A stretch of DNA of 56,364 bases, taken from CAZKXX01 sp964556705 (GTDB lineage Bacteria; Acidobacteriota; Terriglobia; UBA7540). Each line of letters begins with the position of its first letter. Position 1 is the stretch's first letter. A program made the position numbers and the translations under genes. The DNA lies in the NCBI GenBank assembly GCA_964556705.1, contig CAZKXX010000010.1, positions 1-56,364 on the forward strand, given 5' to 3'. The notes beneath the pieces were generated by a model. The model was not told the origin of the DNA and made no database searches. It was given only the letters and a program-made list of their open reading frames with translations. This document shows positions 28,512 to 36,771 of the stretch, one piece after another.

Positions 28512-28528
28512 CCCCGACATTGTCGGGG
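28512..28528. terminator. Perfect 7-bp hairpin, possible terminator of the zinc-ribbon gene
   Basis: CCCCGAC-ATT-GTCGGGG, 107 bp downstream of the zinc-ribbon gene stop on the minus strand. No T tract follows, so intrinsic termination is uncertain. Confidence 0.3.
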
Positions 28529-28634
28529 CACCAACTCCCCGGGAGCGGGCTGAACTCCTACACCTGGTCTGTGCGTCGAGAATGGCGCGCGCACACCCCG
28601 GCTCAGGTCCTGGGGTGGGATGTCGGGAGCGCGG

Positions 28635-28946
28635 TCAGGCCGGAGACGGGGAAGAAGCGCGCCGCTGCTGGAAGCACTCCCGGCAATACACGGGTNNNNN
28701 NNNNNGGCCCTGCGTGGGCTTGAAGGGCACCGTGGTTTCCTTGCCGCATTGCGAGCAGGTGGTGGTGGTCTCCACGCGCTGGTAGCCCTGGCCGCTGAGC
28801 ATCTGGCTTCGTTTCGACTTGCAGGGCTTGCAGCGCTTGGGCTCGTTCTTGAAACCCTTGTCTGCGAAGAAGAGCTGTTCGCCGGCCGTGAAGACAAACT
28901 CCGCTCCGCAGTCGATGCACTTGAGGACCCTATCCCGGTATTCCAT
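28635..28946 (-). CDS. Zinc-ribbon (CxxC-x-CxxC) protein, interrupted by a 10-N gap
   Basis: About 100 residues, cytoplasmic. The N-terminal half has CIDC (10-13) and CKPC (39-42) around FVFTAGEQLFFADKGFKNE, the pattern of the trcl-type zinc-ribbon family (PF13451-like). The C-terminal half has a second pair, CSQC and CREC, with GKETTVPFKPTQG between. The assembly gap of 10 Ns (28696-28705) falls after GTQG's equivalent KPTQG; the frame is the same on both sides and PVYCRECF follows. RBS AAGGGAG precedes the ATG. Function unknown; related small proteins are thought to bind nucleic acid or act in regulation. Confidence 0.85.
   Translation of the reverse strand: MEYRDRVLKCIDCGAEFVFTAGEQLFFADKGFKNEPKRCKPCKSKRSQMLSGQGYQRVETTTTCSQCGKETTVPFKPTQGXXXXPVYCRECFQQRRASSPSPA
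28696..28705. other. Assembly gap (10 N)
   Basis: Ten undetermined bases inside the zinc-ribbon gene. The round number suggests a placeholder. The minus strand reads GGC C-gap-A CCC, so a one-base true gap would give CNA, and CGA would encode Arg. Confidence 0.95.
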
Positions 28947-29051
28947 ACCTGGCTCCCTTGTGATCGAACCGGGCCTCCCCGACTGAGTCGTCAGGAAGAG
29001 CGAGTCTTTCGGGTCCTTGGTGCTGTATCGCCCCTGCTGCGCCCAACCGGA

Positions 29052-29249
29052 TTAGTCTCGTTCGTGCCTGGCCTTTTTACGGCTCCGCTTGCGAGCCAAA
29101 GCTTCTTTGACGCGCCGTTTCTCCCCGGGCTTCAAGTAAAAGGAGTGCTTCTTGATCTCCTTGATGATGTCTTCCTGTTGGACCTTGCGCTTGAAACGCC
29201 GGAGGGCGCTTTCTAAAGATTCCCCTTCCTGAAGTCTCACTTCAGCCAA
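29052..29249 (-). CDS. rpsU: 30S ribosomal protein S21
   Basis: 65 residues, the normal length. The start AEVRLQEGESLESALRRFKR and the basic C-terminus (KRRVKEALARKRSRKKAR) are typical. Small-subunit protein that helps base-pairing of the anti-Shine-Dalgarno region during initiation. Start is TTG at 29249 with GGGGGTG about nine bases upstream; no ATG fits. Single gene with its own likely promoter. Confidence 0.96.
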   Translation of the reverse strand: MAEVRLQEGESLESALRRFKRKVQQEDIIKEIKKHSFYLKPGEKRRVKEALARKRSRKKARHERD

Positions 29250-29275
29250 AACTTGAACACCCCCATTTCCGACTG

Positions 29276-29304
29276 AAAGTATGAATGCACACGTGAAGTT
29301 ACAA
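29276..29304 (-). promoter_or_regulatory. Candidate promoter of rpsU
   Basis: On the minus strand TTGTAA (29304-29299), a 17-bp spacer and TACTTT (29281-29276). It would give a leader of about 20 nt before the TTG start. The -10 is weak. Confidence 0.3.
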
Positions 29305-29545
29305 GGGTGCCCTCATTTTCACCCTGCGGCGAAGTGCAAGTCAAGCGCATTTTTGAGGAATGCCGGATTCCAGGCCCTGCCCGGTGGCGCGTCCCTGCCG
29401 GCGCAGCCGAAACTCGGTCCGCCCTGGTTGGGAAGGGGCGTTTCGGGGACTGCGCTTAACCCCTCACCGGGCCTCGCCTTGACCGCCCTCAGACCTTATG
29501 TTAGCTTCACCCGCGCCGCGCAAAGATTTCTCCCCGGACGGTCTT

Positions 29546-30175
29546 ATGGCCGAAATCCTCAAGCTGGGCAGTGCCCGTCTGGAGTATGTTCTCGAATACG
29601 CCACTCGGCTGATCCTGGCCGGCAAGGTTGTGGCGGTTCCCACGGACACGTTTTACGGTCTGGCCGCCGACCCGTTCAACCTGTCGGCAGTGAGCGAAAT
29701 CTTTCGCATCAAGCGGCGCGGGAGCGACCGGCCGCTTCCCCTGCTGGTCAGTTCCGTCCACCAGGCCGCCGACCTGACGCTCAATCCGCCGAGACTGTTT
29801 TTCACCCTTGCCGAACGTTTCTGGCCGGGCCCGCTCACCATCGTTGCTCCGGCCTCGCGGCAGATTCCGTTGAAGGTGACGGCCAACACGGGCAAGATCG
29901 GCGTGCGCTGGCCGAAGTCGCCGCTCGTGGAGGCGCTCGTCGAGGCCTCGGCGCGCCCGCTCACCGGCACCAGCGCCAACCTCTCCGAAGAGCCGCCGTG
30001 CACGACGGCCGGGGAAGTCGCAGAACAAATCGGCGACGCCGTCCCGCTGATTCTGGACGGGGGCGCGACGCCGGGCGATCTGGCCTCGACGGTCGTCGAG
30101 CTGTCGGGCGAGCGGGCGCGGATTCTGCGGCCGGGCGGCGTCCCCGAGTCGGAGTTGAAGGAGTATCTGCTCTGA
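29546..30175 (+). CDS. L-threonylcarbamoyladenylate synthase (Sua5/YrdC/YciO)
   Basis: 209 residues. Makes threonylcarbamoyl-AMP from Thr, bicarbonate and ATP for the t6A37 modification of tRNA. Key pieces are VAVPTDTFYGLAADPFN, KRRGSDRPLPLLV (the KRxxxxPL substrate loop), FWPGPLTIV, and TGTSANLS. Short form without the C-terminal Sua5 domain. The ATG at 29546 (MAEILKLG) is taken as start; an in-frame ATG at 29498 would add 16 residues and has no better ribosome site. The DUF218 gene overlaps its stop. Confidence 0.9.
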   Translation: MAEILKLGSARLEYVLEYATRLILAGKVVAVPTDTFYGLAADPFNLSAVSEIFRIKRRGSDRPLPLLVSSVHQAADLTLNPPRLFFTLAERFWPGPLTIVAPASRQIPLKVTANTGKIGVRWPKSPLVEALVEASARPLTGTSANLSEEPPCTTAGEVAEQIGDAVPLILDGGATPGDLASTVVELSGERARILRPGGVPESELKEYLL

Positions 30176-30780
30176 GACGTCCGGGACTGCGCTTCTGGAT
30201 TCCTGCGGCGGTCCTCGTGCTTGCGGTCGGGCTGGCCGCCGTGGAACGAAGGCTTTACCTCGAAGTCCGCGCGCACGCCGCGCGCGACGAAGCGCGTCCC
30301 GCCGATGCCATCGTCGTCTTCGGCGCGGCGCAGTACGTCGGAAGGCCCTCGCCGGTCTTCAAGGCGCGGCTCGACCACGCCGCGGCGCTCGAAGACCGCG
30401 ACCTTGCCCCGCTCATCATCACCACCGGCGCCGGCGGCGGCGACCCGGACTACACCGAAGCCGGCGTCGGCCGCGACTACCTCATTCAGCGCGGCGTCGC
30501 GGAAGCCAAAATCATCACCGAGGAAGAAAGCGAGACCACCTACCAGAGTGTTCAGGCCGTCACGCGCATCCTGCGCAAACGCGGCGCGCGAAGCTGCATC
30601 GTGGTCAGCGACGGCTTCCACCTCTATCGCATCAAGCTGATGTTTGACGGCACCGGTCTCACCGCCTACGGCTCGCCTGTCCCCGACAGCCCCATCGAAG
30701 CCGACTCGATTCAGCGCCGGCTCCACTCGCTGCGCGAAGCGCTGGTCGCGACCCTGTGGTACGTCGGAATCCGCAAGTAG
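30172..30780 (+). CDS. DUF218 (YdcF/SanA/ElyC-type) membrane protein, probable CTG start
   Basis: About 202 residues. A basic start (RRPGLRF) and one membrane helix (about 8-24) lead into a DUF218 domain: ADAIVVFGAAQ near 42-52, TTGAGGG, ESETTYQSVQ and VVSDGFHLYRIKLMF. Proteins of this family act in envelope homeostasis (SanA, ElyC); exact reaction unknown. No ATG, GTG or TTG gives a sensible N-terminus: the frame upstream runs through Sua5 in an alternative frame. AAGGAG at 30158-30163 sits eight bases before CTG at 30172, whose CTGA overlaps the Sua5 stop, so a CTG start is inferred. Confidence 0.82.
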   Translation: MRRPGLRFWIPAAVLVLAVGLAAVERRLYLEVRAHAARDEARPADAIVVFGAAQYVGRPSPVFKARLDHAAALEDRDLAPLIITTGAGGGDPDYTEAGVGRDYLIQRGVAEAKIITEEESETTYQSVQAVTRILRKRGARSCIVVSDGFHLYRIKLMFDGTGLTAYGSPVPDSPIEADSIQRRLHSLREALVATLWYVGIRK

Positions 30781-30819
30781 GGGAGCGGTTCGCGCGCGCG
30801 CTGGTTTTGCGCGTACGGT

Positions 30820-31998
30820 TTACGGCTTGACGAGCTTTCCCAGCACCCTCGCCCGGCGAGCGCCCGTGACGCCGGGGACGTTTCCTTCCAAACCCTGCAT
30901 CGTCCGGTCGGCAAGGACGGCGAAGGCGATGGCTTCCTTCGCGTCCACGTCGAGCCCGTGCCGGTCGGAGAGTTCCACGGAGAGTTGCGGAAGGAGCTCG
31001 TGAAGGCGGCGAAGCAAGAAAGGATTCCGCGCGCCGCCGCCCGAGACGATGAGGCGGTGGACGCGCACTCTGGGAAAAACGAAACGCCCGAGCGCTTCGG
31101 CCACGGACCGCGCGGTGAGTTCGGCGGCGGTGCGCACCAGATCCTCGAAACGCGCGCGGCATCGGGAGAGGAAATAGCGCCACACGAAGTCGGCTCCAAA
31201 CTGCTCCCGCCCCGCGCTCTTCGGCGGCCTGAGCCGGAAGAAGGGATGCCGGAGCGCGCGGCGCAGCAGAAGCTCGTCCACTTTTCCCATCGCTGCCACG
31301 CGTCCGCCCGCGTCATACGTCGCGCGGCCGCGCGTGAAGCGGCGAACGAGCGCGTCCATCACCATGTTGCCCGGGCCGGTGTCGAAGCCGAAAACGTCGC
31401 GCGGACGTGCGCGCGCGGGAAGCACCGTGACGTTCGCGATGCCGCCGATGTTGAGCGCCACGGTGCCGTGACGCTCGTCGCGGAGCAGCAGGTAATCCAC
31501 CATCGGCACGAGCGGCGCGCCCTGGCCGCCCGCGGCCATGTCGGCGGGGCGGAAATCGGCGACGACGGGGACGCCCGCGCGCGCGGCGATGACGGCCGGC
31601 TCGGCAATTTGCAGCGTGCTCGCCACGCGGCGGCCGCTTTCAACCGAAGGCGCGCCCTGATGATAAATCGTCTGCCCGTGCGAGCCGATGACGGCGAGGC
31701 GGCCGGGTGAGACGCGCGCGCGGCGGCAGACGGCGAGCGCCGCTTCGGCGAAAATCTCGCCCAGCAGGAAATTCAATTGGCTGATTTCTCCCGCCGTCAC
31801 GTGTTCGCCCGCGGCGACGCGCAGCACGCGCTCGCGGACTTCGCGCGGATACGCGACCGTCGTCGCCGCCAGCAGGCGGACGCTCGGGCGCTCCTGCGGC
31901 CCGCTCAGGCGCACGAGCGCCGCGTCCACGCCGTCCATCGAAGTGCCGGAAATCAAGCCGACGGCCAGCCTCGGCCGCGGGGGAAGTGATTTCGTCAA
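30820..31998 (-). CDS. anmK: Anhydro-N-acetylmuramic acid kinase
   Basis: 392 residues. Converts 1,6-anhydro-MurNAc to MurNAc-6-phosphate with ATP in peptidoglycan recycling. The family start GLISGTSMDGVDAAL is present, followed by GSHGQTIYH, ADFRPADMAAGGQGAPLVP, NIGGIANVTVL, FDTGPGNMVMDAL and VSGGGARNPFL. The TTG at 31998 has GGAGC nine bases upstream and starts just after the stop of the GH3-like gene; another in-frame TTG at 32040 is possible but overlaps that gene by 38 bp. It lies directly downstream of a GH3/NagZ-like gene, which fits cell-wall recycling. Confidence 0.93.
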   Translation of the reverse strand: MTKSLPPRPRLAVGLISGTSMDGVDAALVRLSGPQERPSVRLLAATTVAYPREVRERVLRVAAGEHVTAGEISQLNFLLGEIFAEAALAVCRRARVSPGRLAVIGSHGQTIYHQGAPSVESGRRVASTLQIAEPAVIAARAGVPVVADFRPADMAAGGQGAPLVPMVDYLLLRDERHGTVALNIGGIANVTVLPARARPRDVFGFDTGPGNMVMDALVRRFTRGRATYDAGGRVAAMGKVDELLLRRALRHPFFRLRPPKSAGREQFGADFVWRYFLSRCRARFEDLVRTAAELTARSVAEALGRFVFPRVRVHRLIVSGGGARNPFLLRRLHELLPQLSVELSDRHGLDVDAKEAIAFAVLADRTMQGLEGNVPGVTGARRARVLGKLVKP

Positions 31999-32002
31999 CG
32001 CT

Positions 32003-33067
32003 TCACGCTCCGGATGAAAACTCTTTCGAAAATTCTTCAAACTCGCGCGCCAGCCGGTCGAAAGCGCGCGTCGAGACTTTCCCGGTGGGAAGGGTAATCC
32101 GCCGCCGCAGCTCGCGCAACCGGGAATCGGCCCGAGATAAACGCTCCGGCGAGAGGCCGCCGGCGTCCCCCGCGTTCTCGAGCGCCTTTCGCACCGCTTC
32201 GGCTTCCTCTTCGTGAACGACCACCGCGTCGCAGCCCGCGCTCACAGCCTTCACGGCGGCGTCGGTGGCAGAACAGTGGTTCGAAAGCGGCGGTGCGGAA
32301 AGGTTGGCGGAGATTACCGCGCCCGCGTAGCCAACCTTGACGCGCAGCAGACCTTCGATGACGCTTGCGGAAAGCGTTGCGGGCACCGGGGCGTCGAAAT
32401 CGTACGCCTTGAACCACGCGGAGCTGAGCCGCACCATCGGCAATTCGTCGCGAAGGGCGCGATAGGGAACCAAATCTTCCCGCCAGAGTGCGGCCATGGG
32501 TCTTCCGCTGACCGGCAGTTGCGATTCGGCGCTGGGCCGCGCGCTCGATTCCCCGGGAAAATGCCCGGCGCAGGCGAGAATTTTTTCGTGCGACATTCCC
32601 GCAAGGAAAGCCCGGCCGCACTCGGTCACCTCGCGGGCCTCGACGCCGAACGTTCGCCAGCGAGAGCCGGAAGACGATTCAACGGTTTCGAGATCGAGCA
32701 GCGGTGCGAAATTGGTGTTGAAGCCGAGCTGCTTGGAGGCGCGGCCGATGAGTTCGCCCAGACGTTTCACCGCCGCGGGTCCGCGCGACGCGACGGCGCG
32801 CGGCGCGGGCAGAGGAGGAAGCAGCGCGGAAAGCGGATCAACGGCTCCGCCTTTTTCTTCGAGCGCCGTGAGGAGAGGCCCTCCGGCGGCGCGGGCGAAT
32901 CGCGCCAGCAGATCCGCCGTCGCATCCGGCGAGCGAATCGCGTCGCGCGCGACGAGCACGCCGCCCGGCCGCAGCGCGCGCAGACGCCGCTCGGCGGCGG
33001 CGTCGCAGCGCGGCTCCCGCCACACGAGAACCATCATCCGGCTGACTGATTCGCGCGCCGCGCTCAT
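32003..33067 (-). CDS. GH3 (NagZ-like) protein lacking usual catalytic residues
   Basis: 354 residues with the GH3 barrel pattern: GPLLTALEEKGGAVDPLSAL, FNTNFAPLLDLE, and GHFPG (168-172). Active NagZ enzymes have HFPGHG followed by a His/Asp loop (ADSH) and the nucleophile Asp in SDDLSM. Here the loop reads ESSARPSAESQ and the nucleophile region reads ISANLSA (252-258), so both the acid/base His and the nucleophile Asp appear missing. The ATG overlaps the mutS stop (ATGA), and anmK follows five bases after its stop. Probably a non-hydrolytic sugar-binding relative, or an enzyme with altered chemistry. Confidence 0.82.
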   Translation of the reverse strand: MSAARESVSRMMVLVWREPRCDAAAERRLRALRPGGVLVARDAIRSPDATADLLARFARAAGGPLLTALEEKGGAVDPLSALLPPLPAPRAVASRGPAAVKRLGELIGRASKQLGFNTNFAPLLDLETVESSSGSRWRTFGVEAREVTECGRAFLAGMSHEKILACAGHFPGESSARPSAESQLPVSGRPMAALWREDLVPYRALRDELPMVRLSSAWFKAYDFDAPVPATLSASVIEGLLRVKVGYAGAVISANLSAPPLSNHCSATDAAVKAVSAGCDAVVVHEEEAEAVRKALENAGDAGGLSPERLSRADSRLRELRRRITLPTGKVSTRAFDRLAREFEEFSKEFSSGA

Positions 33068-35679
33068 GACTGAATCTGTTTCTTGAGTTCGGCGAGAAGG
33101 TTGAGGGCGTCGAGAGGCTTGAGGTTGTCGAGGTCGGCCGCTTCGATGGCGCGCACGACTTCGGCGTTGAGCGGCGTGAAGATGGTCAATTGCACTTTCG
33201 CCGCGCCGCGCTCTTTGGGACTCGCGGCAAGCCGCTCGCTCAGCGTGTGCTCGCTCTGCTCGTGCCGCGCCAGAATTTCCCGCGCGCGCGCGATGACGCC
33301 CGCCGGAAGTCCCGCGAGCCGCGCCACCTCGATGCCGTAACTTTTGTCGGCGCTCCCCGGCGCGACGCGCCGCAGAAAGACGATGTTTGCGCCCGACTCG
33401 CGCACCGAGACGTGGTAGTTCCTGACGCCCGGAAGCAGGTCGGCGAGTTCGGTGAGTTCGTGGTAATGCGTGGCGAACAGAGTCTTGGCCTGCGAGTGCG
33501 TTTGCAGGTGTTCGACGACGGCCCAGGCGATCGCTAGGCCGTCGAACGTCGCCGTGCCGCGGCCCACTTCGTCGAGCAGAATCAGGCTGCGCGGCGTGGC
33601 GGTGTTGAGGATTCCCGCCACTTCCGTCATCTCCACCATGAACGTCGAACGGCCGCGCGCCAGGTTGTCGGACGCTCCGATGCGCGTGAAGATGCGGTCG
33701 AAGAGCGGAAGCTTGGCGCGCTCCGCGGGCACGAACGAACCCATCTGCGCCATCAGCGAAATGAGCGCGGCCTGGCGAAGGTAAGTGGATTTCCCGCCCA
33801 TGTTCGGCCCCGTGATCAGCAGCAGCCGGTCGGTCGTGGAATTCATGTAGAGGTCGTTGGGAATAAATTTTCCGCCCTGTTCGGCTTCGCAAAGGCGCTC
33901 GACAACGGGATGCCGGCCCTTGACGATGACGAGCTCGCCGTCGCCGGAAATTTCCGGGCGGCGGTAATGGCGTTCAGCGGCGAGCGCGGCGAAGCAGCCG
34001 AGGACGTCGAGTTCGGCGAGCGCGCGGGCCGTGCGCCGGATGCGCAGCGCGTGGCCCGCCACTTCGCGCCGCACCGCAATGAAGAGTTCGCGCTCAAGTG
34101 ATTGGCGGCGCTCCTCGGCGTCCAGGATTTTCCGCTCCAGTTCCTTCAGCTCCGGCGTCGTGAAGCGCTCGGCGCTGACGAGCGTCTGCTTGCGTTCATA
34201 TTCAGCCGGGACGAGGTGCAGATTGGGTTTGGAAACTTCGAGGTAGTACCCGAAGACGTTGTTGAACCGCACTTTGAGCGAGGCGATGCGCGTGCGTTCG
34301 CGCTCGCGCGATTCGATCGCCGCCACGAGCTGGCGGCTGTTGCGGCTGAGCTCGCGCAGCGCGTCGAGCTCGGCGCTGTAGCCTGGCCGGATCAAATCGC
34401 CCTCGGTGAGCAGCGCCGAAGGTTCGGGATGAATCGCGCGCTCGAGCAGCTCGTGGACGTCGGCGAGCTCGTCGAGCTGCGCGTGAAGTTCGCCGACGCG
34501 CGGCGCTTTCAGCGCGGCGACGTACTGGCGGATGAAAGGCAGGCGCTGGAGCGACTGCTTGAGCGCCAGCAGGTCGCGCGCGTTGGCCGTTTCGAGCGTC
34601 ACCTTGGCGAGCAGGCGCTCGAGGTCCTGAATTTGCGCCAGCACGCGGCGCAATTCCTCGCGCGCGATCGTGTGCGAGACGAGTTCCGCGACCGCTTCCC
34701 AGCGCCCCTCGATTTCCACGCGATCGAGCGAAGGCGCGAGCAGCCAGCTTTTCAGCATCCGCGCCCCGAGCGAGGTGACACATTCGTCGAGCACGCCGAG
34801 AAGGGTCGAGTGGCGTGAGCCGCCGAAGGCGGGCTCGAGCAGTTCGAGGTTGCGCAGGGTGGCCGGGTCGAGCGCCAGCGCGGACTGCGATTCGTAAAAA
34901 CGCACGCCGTCGAAATGCGTGGCCGAAGCGCGCTGCGTCTCGCGAACATAATGCAGAATGGCGCCCACGGCGGCGATGGCGTGCGGCCGGCCCTCCAGCC
35001 CGTAACCTTCCAGCGTCGCAACGCGGAATTGCTCCTTGAGCACCCGCGCGCCGTATTCCGCGCTGAAGACCCATTCTTCCAGCCGCGTTTCGGTGGGCGC
35101 CGAAGCGGCGTCGGAGGGAGCGGCCGGGGGAGACTTCTCTCCGGGCAGCAGGATTTCGCGCGGGCGCACGCGGTCGAGTTCTTCGGCGAGGCGCGCGGCG
35201 GCGTCATCTCCGGAGAAAACTGTGGCTCGCAAATCGCCGGTCGAGAGGTCGGCGAGCGCGAGGCCCGCGGCGCCGTCGCGCTCGACGACAGCGGCGAGAT
35301 AGCTGTTCTCGCGCGGCTCAAGCACCTGCGAGTCAATCGCGGTGCCGGGCGTCACCACGCGCGTGACCTCGCGCTTCACCAGCTTTTTCGCGAAGCGCGG
35401 GTCCTCCCTCTGGTCGCAGATCGCCACGCGGTATCCCCGGCGGATGAGCCGCGCGATGTAACCTTCCGCGGCGTGGTAGGGAACGCCGCACATCGGAATG
35501 GGCTGGCCCTTCTCCTTGTTGCGCGAGGTGAGTGTGATTTGAAGTTCTTTGGCGGCGACGATGGCGTCTTCGAAGAAAAGTTCGTAGAAATCACCCAGGC
35601 GGAACAACAGCAGCGCGCCGGGATACTGCTGCTTGATCGCGCTGTACTGGCGCATTAAGGGGGTCGAAAACTCGCTCAT
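33064..35679 (-). CDS. mutS: DNA mismatch repair protein MutS
   Basis: 871 residues, standard length. The mismatch-reading GDFYELF motif is in the N-terminal domain (about 29-35), connector, lever and clamp domains follow, and the ATPase has Walker A GPNMGGKSTYLRQ, ST-motif and Walker B LILLDEVGRGT, then the FATHYHELTEL region. Recognises mismatches as a dimer and recruits MutL. First gene of a minus-strand string whose next start overlaps its stop. No mutL in the window. Confidence 0.97.
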   Translation of the reverse strand: MSEFSTPLMRQYSAIKQQYPGALLLFRLGDFYELFFEDAIVAAKELQITLTSRNKEKGQPIPMCGVPYHAAEGYIARLIRRGYRVAICDQREDPRFAKKLVKREVTRVVTPGTAIDSQVLEPRENSYLAAVVERDGAAGLALADLSTGDLRATVFSGDDAAARLAEELDRVRPREILLPGEKSPPAAPSDAASAPTETRLEEWVFSAEYGARVLKEQFRVATLEGYGLEGRPHAIAAVGAILHYVRETQRASATHFDGVRFYESQSALALDPATLRNLELLEPAFGGSRHSTLLGVLDECVTSLGARMLKSWLLAPSLDRVEIEGRWEAVAELVSHTIAREELRRVLAQIQDLERLLAKVTLETANARDLLALKQSLQRLPFIRQYVAALKAPRVGELHAQLDELADVHELLERAIHPEPSALLTEGDLIRPGYSAELDALRELSRNSRQLVAAIESRERERTRIASLKVRFNNVFGYYLEVSKPNLHLVPAEYERKQTLVSAERFTTPELKELERKILDAEERRQSLERELFIAVRREVAGHALRIRRTARALAELDVLGCFAALAAERHYRRPEISGDGELVIVKGRHPVVERLCEAEQGGKFIPNDLYMNSTTDRLLLITGPNMGGKSTYLRQAALISLMAQMGSFVPAERAKLPLFDRIFTRIGASDNLARGRSTFMVEMTEVAGILNTATPRSLILLDEVGRGTATFDGLAIAWAVVEHLQTHSQAKTLFATHYHELTELADLLPGVRNYHVSVRESGANIVFLRRVAPGSADKSYGIEVARLAGLPAGVIARAREILARHEQSEHTLSERLAASPKERGAAKVQLTIFTPLNAEVVRAIEAADLDNLKPLDALNLLAELKKQIQS

Positions 35680-35744
35680 CGTCGCAGCGTGAGGGACGAC
35701 TTATTATGGTTGGCGAGGTTGGCGGTTGTAAATGGGAAAAGCCA

Positions 35745-35776
35745 TCAGCCTTCAGCCATTAGCCATCAGTCGCGAC
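35745..35776. repeat. Degenerate heptad repeat (CAGCCWT type)
   Basis: Units like CATCAGC, CTTCAGC, CATTAGC, CATCAGT in tandem between mutS and hpt. Similar to the stretch at 36763-36803. Simple intergenic repeat. Confidence 0.5.
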
Positions 35777-35880
35777 GGGCACAACTCGATTCCAGTTCGC
35801 CGCGCGAGAATTGCCGTCCGGTGCGGGCCACAGAACGGCTCTCCCTCGACCCGTCCTTGCTGAAAGCTGACGGCCGACAC

Positions 35881-36417
35881 TTAATCCCGCAAATCCTTCA
35901 CAACACAGATGTCGCGCAGATTTCGATACCGCTGTCCGCAGTCGAGTCCGTAGCCGACGACGAAGGCGTCGGGAATCGTGAAGCCGACATAATCGGCGCG
36001 CACGGGGCGAAGGCGGCGCGGAGCTTTATCGAGCAGCGTGACCACCTTGAGCGAGCGGGGACGGTGCGCTTCCAGCACGCGGCGCAGGTATTCGAACGTC
36101 GCGCCCGTGTCGAGGATGTCTTCGACGACGAGCACGTCGAGCCCTTCGATGCTCTGGTCGAGGTCCTTGGTGATGCGGACCGCGCCCGAGGAGGACCGGT
36201 CGTCCCCGTAGCTTGCGAAACCCAGAAAGTCCACGGTGGTTTCGAGGTCGAGTTCGCGAACGAGGTCGGCGAGGAAAACCCAGGAGCCTTTGAGGATTCC
36301 GACAACGTGGAGCGGCCGGCCGCGGTAGTCGGCGGAGATTTGCGCGCCCAGTTCGCGGACGCGCGCCGCAATCCGCTCTGCGGTGAAGAGCACGGCGAGC
36401 TTGGGCGGGCGGTCCAC
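35881..36417 (-). CDS. hpt: Hypoxanthine phosphoribosyltransferase
   Basis: 178 residues. Salvages hypoxanthine and guanine with PRPP. The PRPP motif VLVVEDILDTGAT is at about 103-115; flanking blocks GILKGSWVFLADLVRE and DFLGFASYG are typical, and the C-terminus has ADYVGFTIPDAFVVGYGLD. Start chosen is GTG at 36417 (VDRPPKLAVLF); longer versions run into the divergent rpsT gene and its promoter. No clear Shine-Dalgarno sequence. Length agrees with the family. Confidence 0.92.
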   Translation of the reverse strand: MDRPPKLAVLFTAERIAARVRELGAQISADYRGRPLHVVGILKGSWVFLADLVRELDLETTVDFLGFASYGDDRSSSGAVRITKDLDQSIEGLDVLVVEDILDTGATFEYLRRVLEAHRPRSLKVVTLLDKAPRRLRPVRADYVGFTIPDAFVVGYGLDCGQRYRNLRDICVVKDLRD

Positions 36418-36422
36418 GAGGG

Positions 36423-36452
36423 TTGACGACTGGCGAAGGTCTCTGCTACATT
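36423..36452 (+). promoter_or_regulatory. Probable promoter of rpsT
   Basis: TTGACG (36423-36428), an 18-bp spacer and TACATT (36447-36452) on the plus strand, giving a leader of about 26 nt. The -35 lies six bases from the divergent hpt start, so the two genes share a control region of about 67 bp. Confidence 0.5.
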
Positions 36453-36484
36453 GGATGTTTGCATTTTGACCAAAAGGAGTTCCT

Positions 36485-36748
36485 GTGGCAAGCCACAAGT
36501 CCGCGCTGAAGCGCATCAAACAGACTCGCGTGCGCACCCTGCGCAACAAGGTCCACCGCACCCGCCTGCGCCACCAGATTCGCGACCTGCGTCACGCCCT
36601 GGACACAAAGGACAAGGCCGCGGCCGAAAAGCTCTTGCGGCCGACACTGGCGCTCATCGACCACATGATCCGCCGGGGGATTCTCCACCGCAACACCGCG
36701 GCGCGGTATAAGTCGCGGCTGACTGTGCGATATGGCGCGTTAGCATAA
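36485..36748 (+). CDS. rpsT: 30S ribosomal protein S20
   Basis: 87 residues, the usual length. The start ASHKSALKRIKQTRVRTLRN and the helical, basic composition (KAAAEKLLRPTLALIDHM, then HRNTAARYKSRL) are characteristic. Primary binding protein of 16S rRNA. Start is GTG with AAGGAG five bases upstream. Monocistronic, between hpt and holA which are both on the other strand. Confidence 0.96.
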   Translation: MASHKSALKRIKQTRVRTLRNKVHRTRLRHQIRDLRHALDTKDKAAAEKLLRPTLALIDHMIRRGILHRNTAARYKSRLTVRYGALA

Positions 36749-36754
36749 ACAGCG

Positions 36755-36771
36755 GACGGCTTTCAGCCGTC
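36755..36771 (+). terminator. Hairpin downstream of rpsT
   Basis: GACGGCT-TTC-AGCCGTC, a perfect 7-bp stem starting six bases after the rpsT stop. No strict T tract follows, although the next bases are T-rich (CAGTTTTCAGTTC). Plausible terminator. Confidence 0.45.

Larger units (their letters stand above)
27833..28634. other. 800-bp non-coding region with repeat and hairpin
   Basis: No convincing gene, tRNA or rRNA was seen. Short frames here are Arg/Pro/Ser-rich and look like chance. Contents: the palindrome CTTAGCTAAG at 28089-28098, a degenerate copy of a CACCGAGAC-type repeat at 28311-28343, and a perfect 7-bp hairpin at 28512-28528. The region is more AT-rich between about 27950 and 28110. 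Confidence 0.5.

Noticed and set aside
28246..28553. Short open frames in the 27.8-28.6 kb gap
   Set aside because: Arg/Ser/Pro-rich, no ribosome site, and they overlap a non-coding repeat.
28950..29050. Possible tRNA-like GATCGAACC segment
   Set aside because: No cloverleaf, anticodon stem or acceptor pairing could be built.
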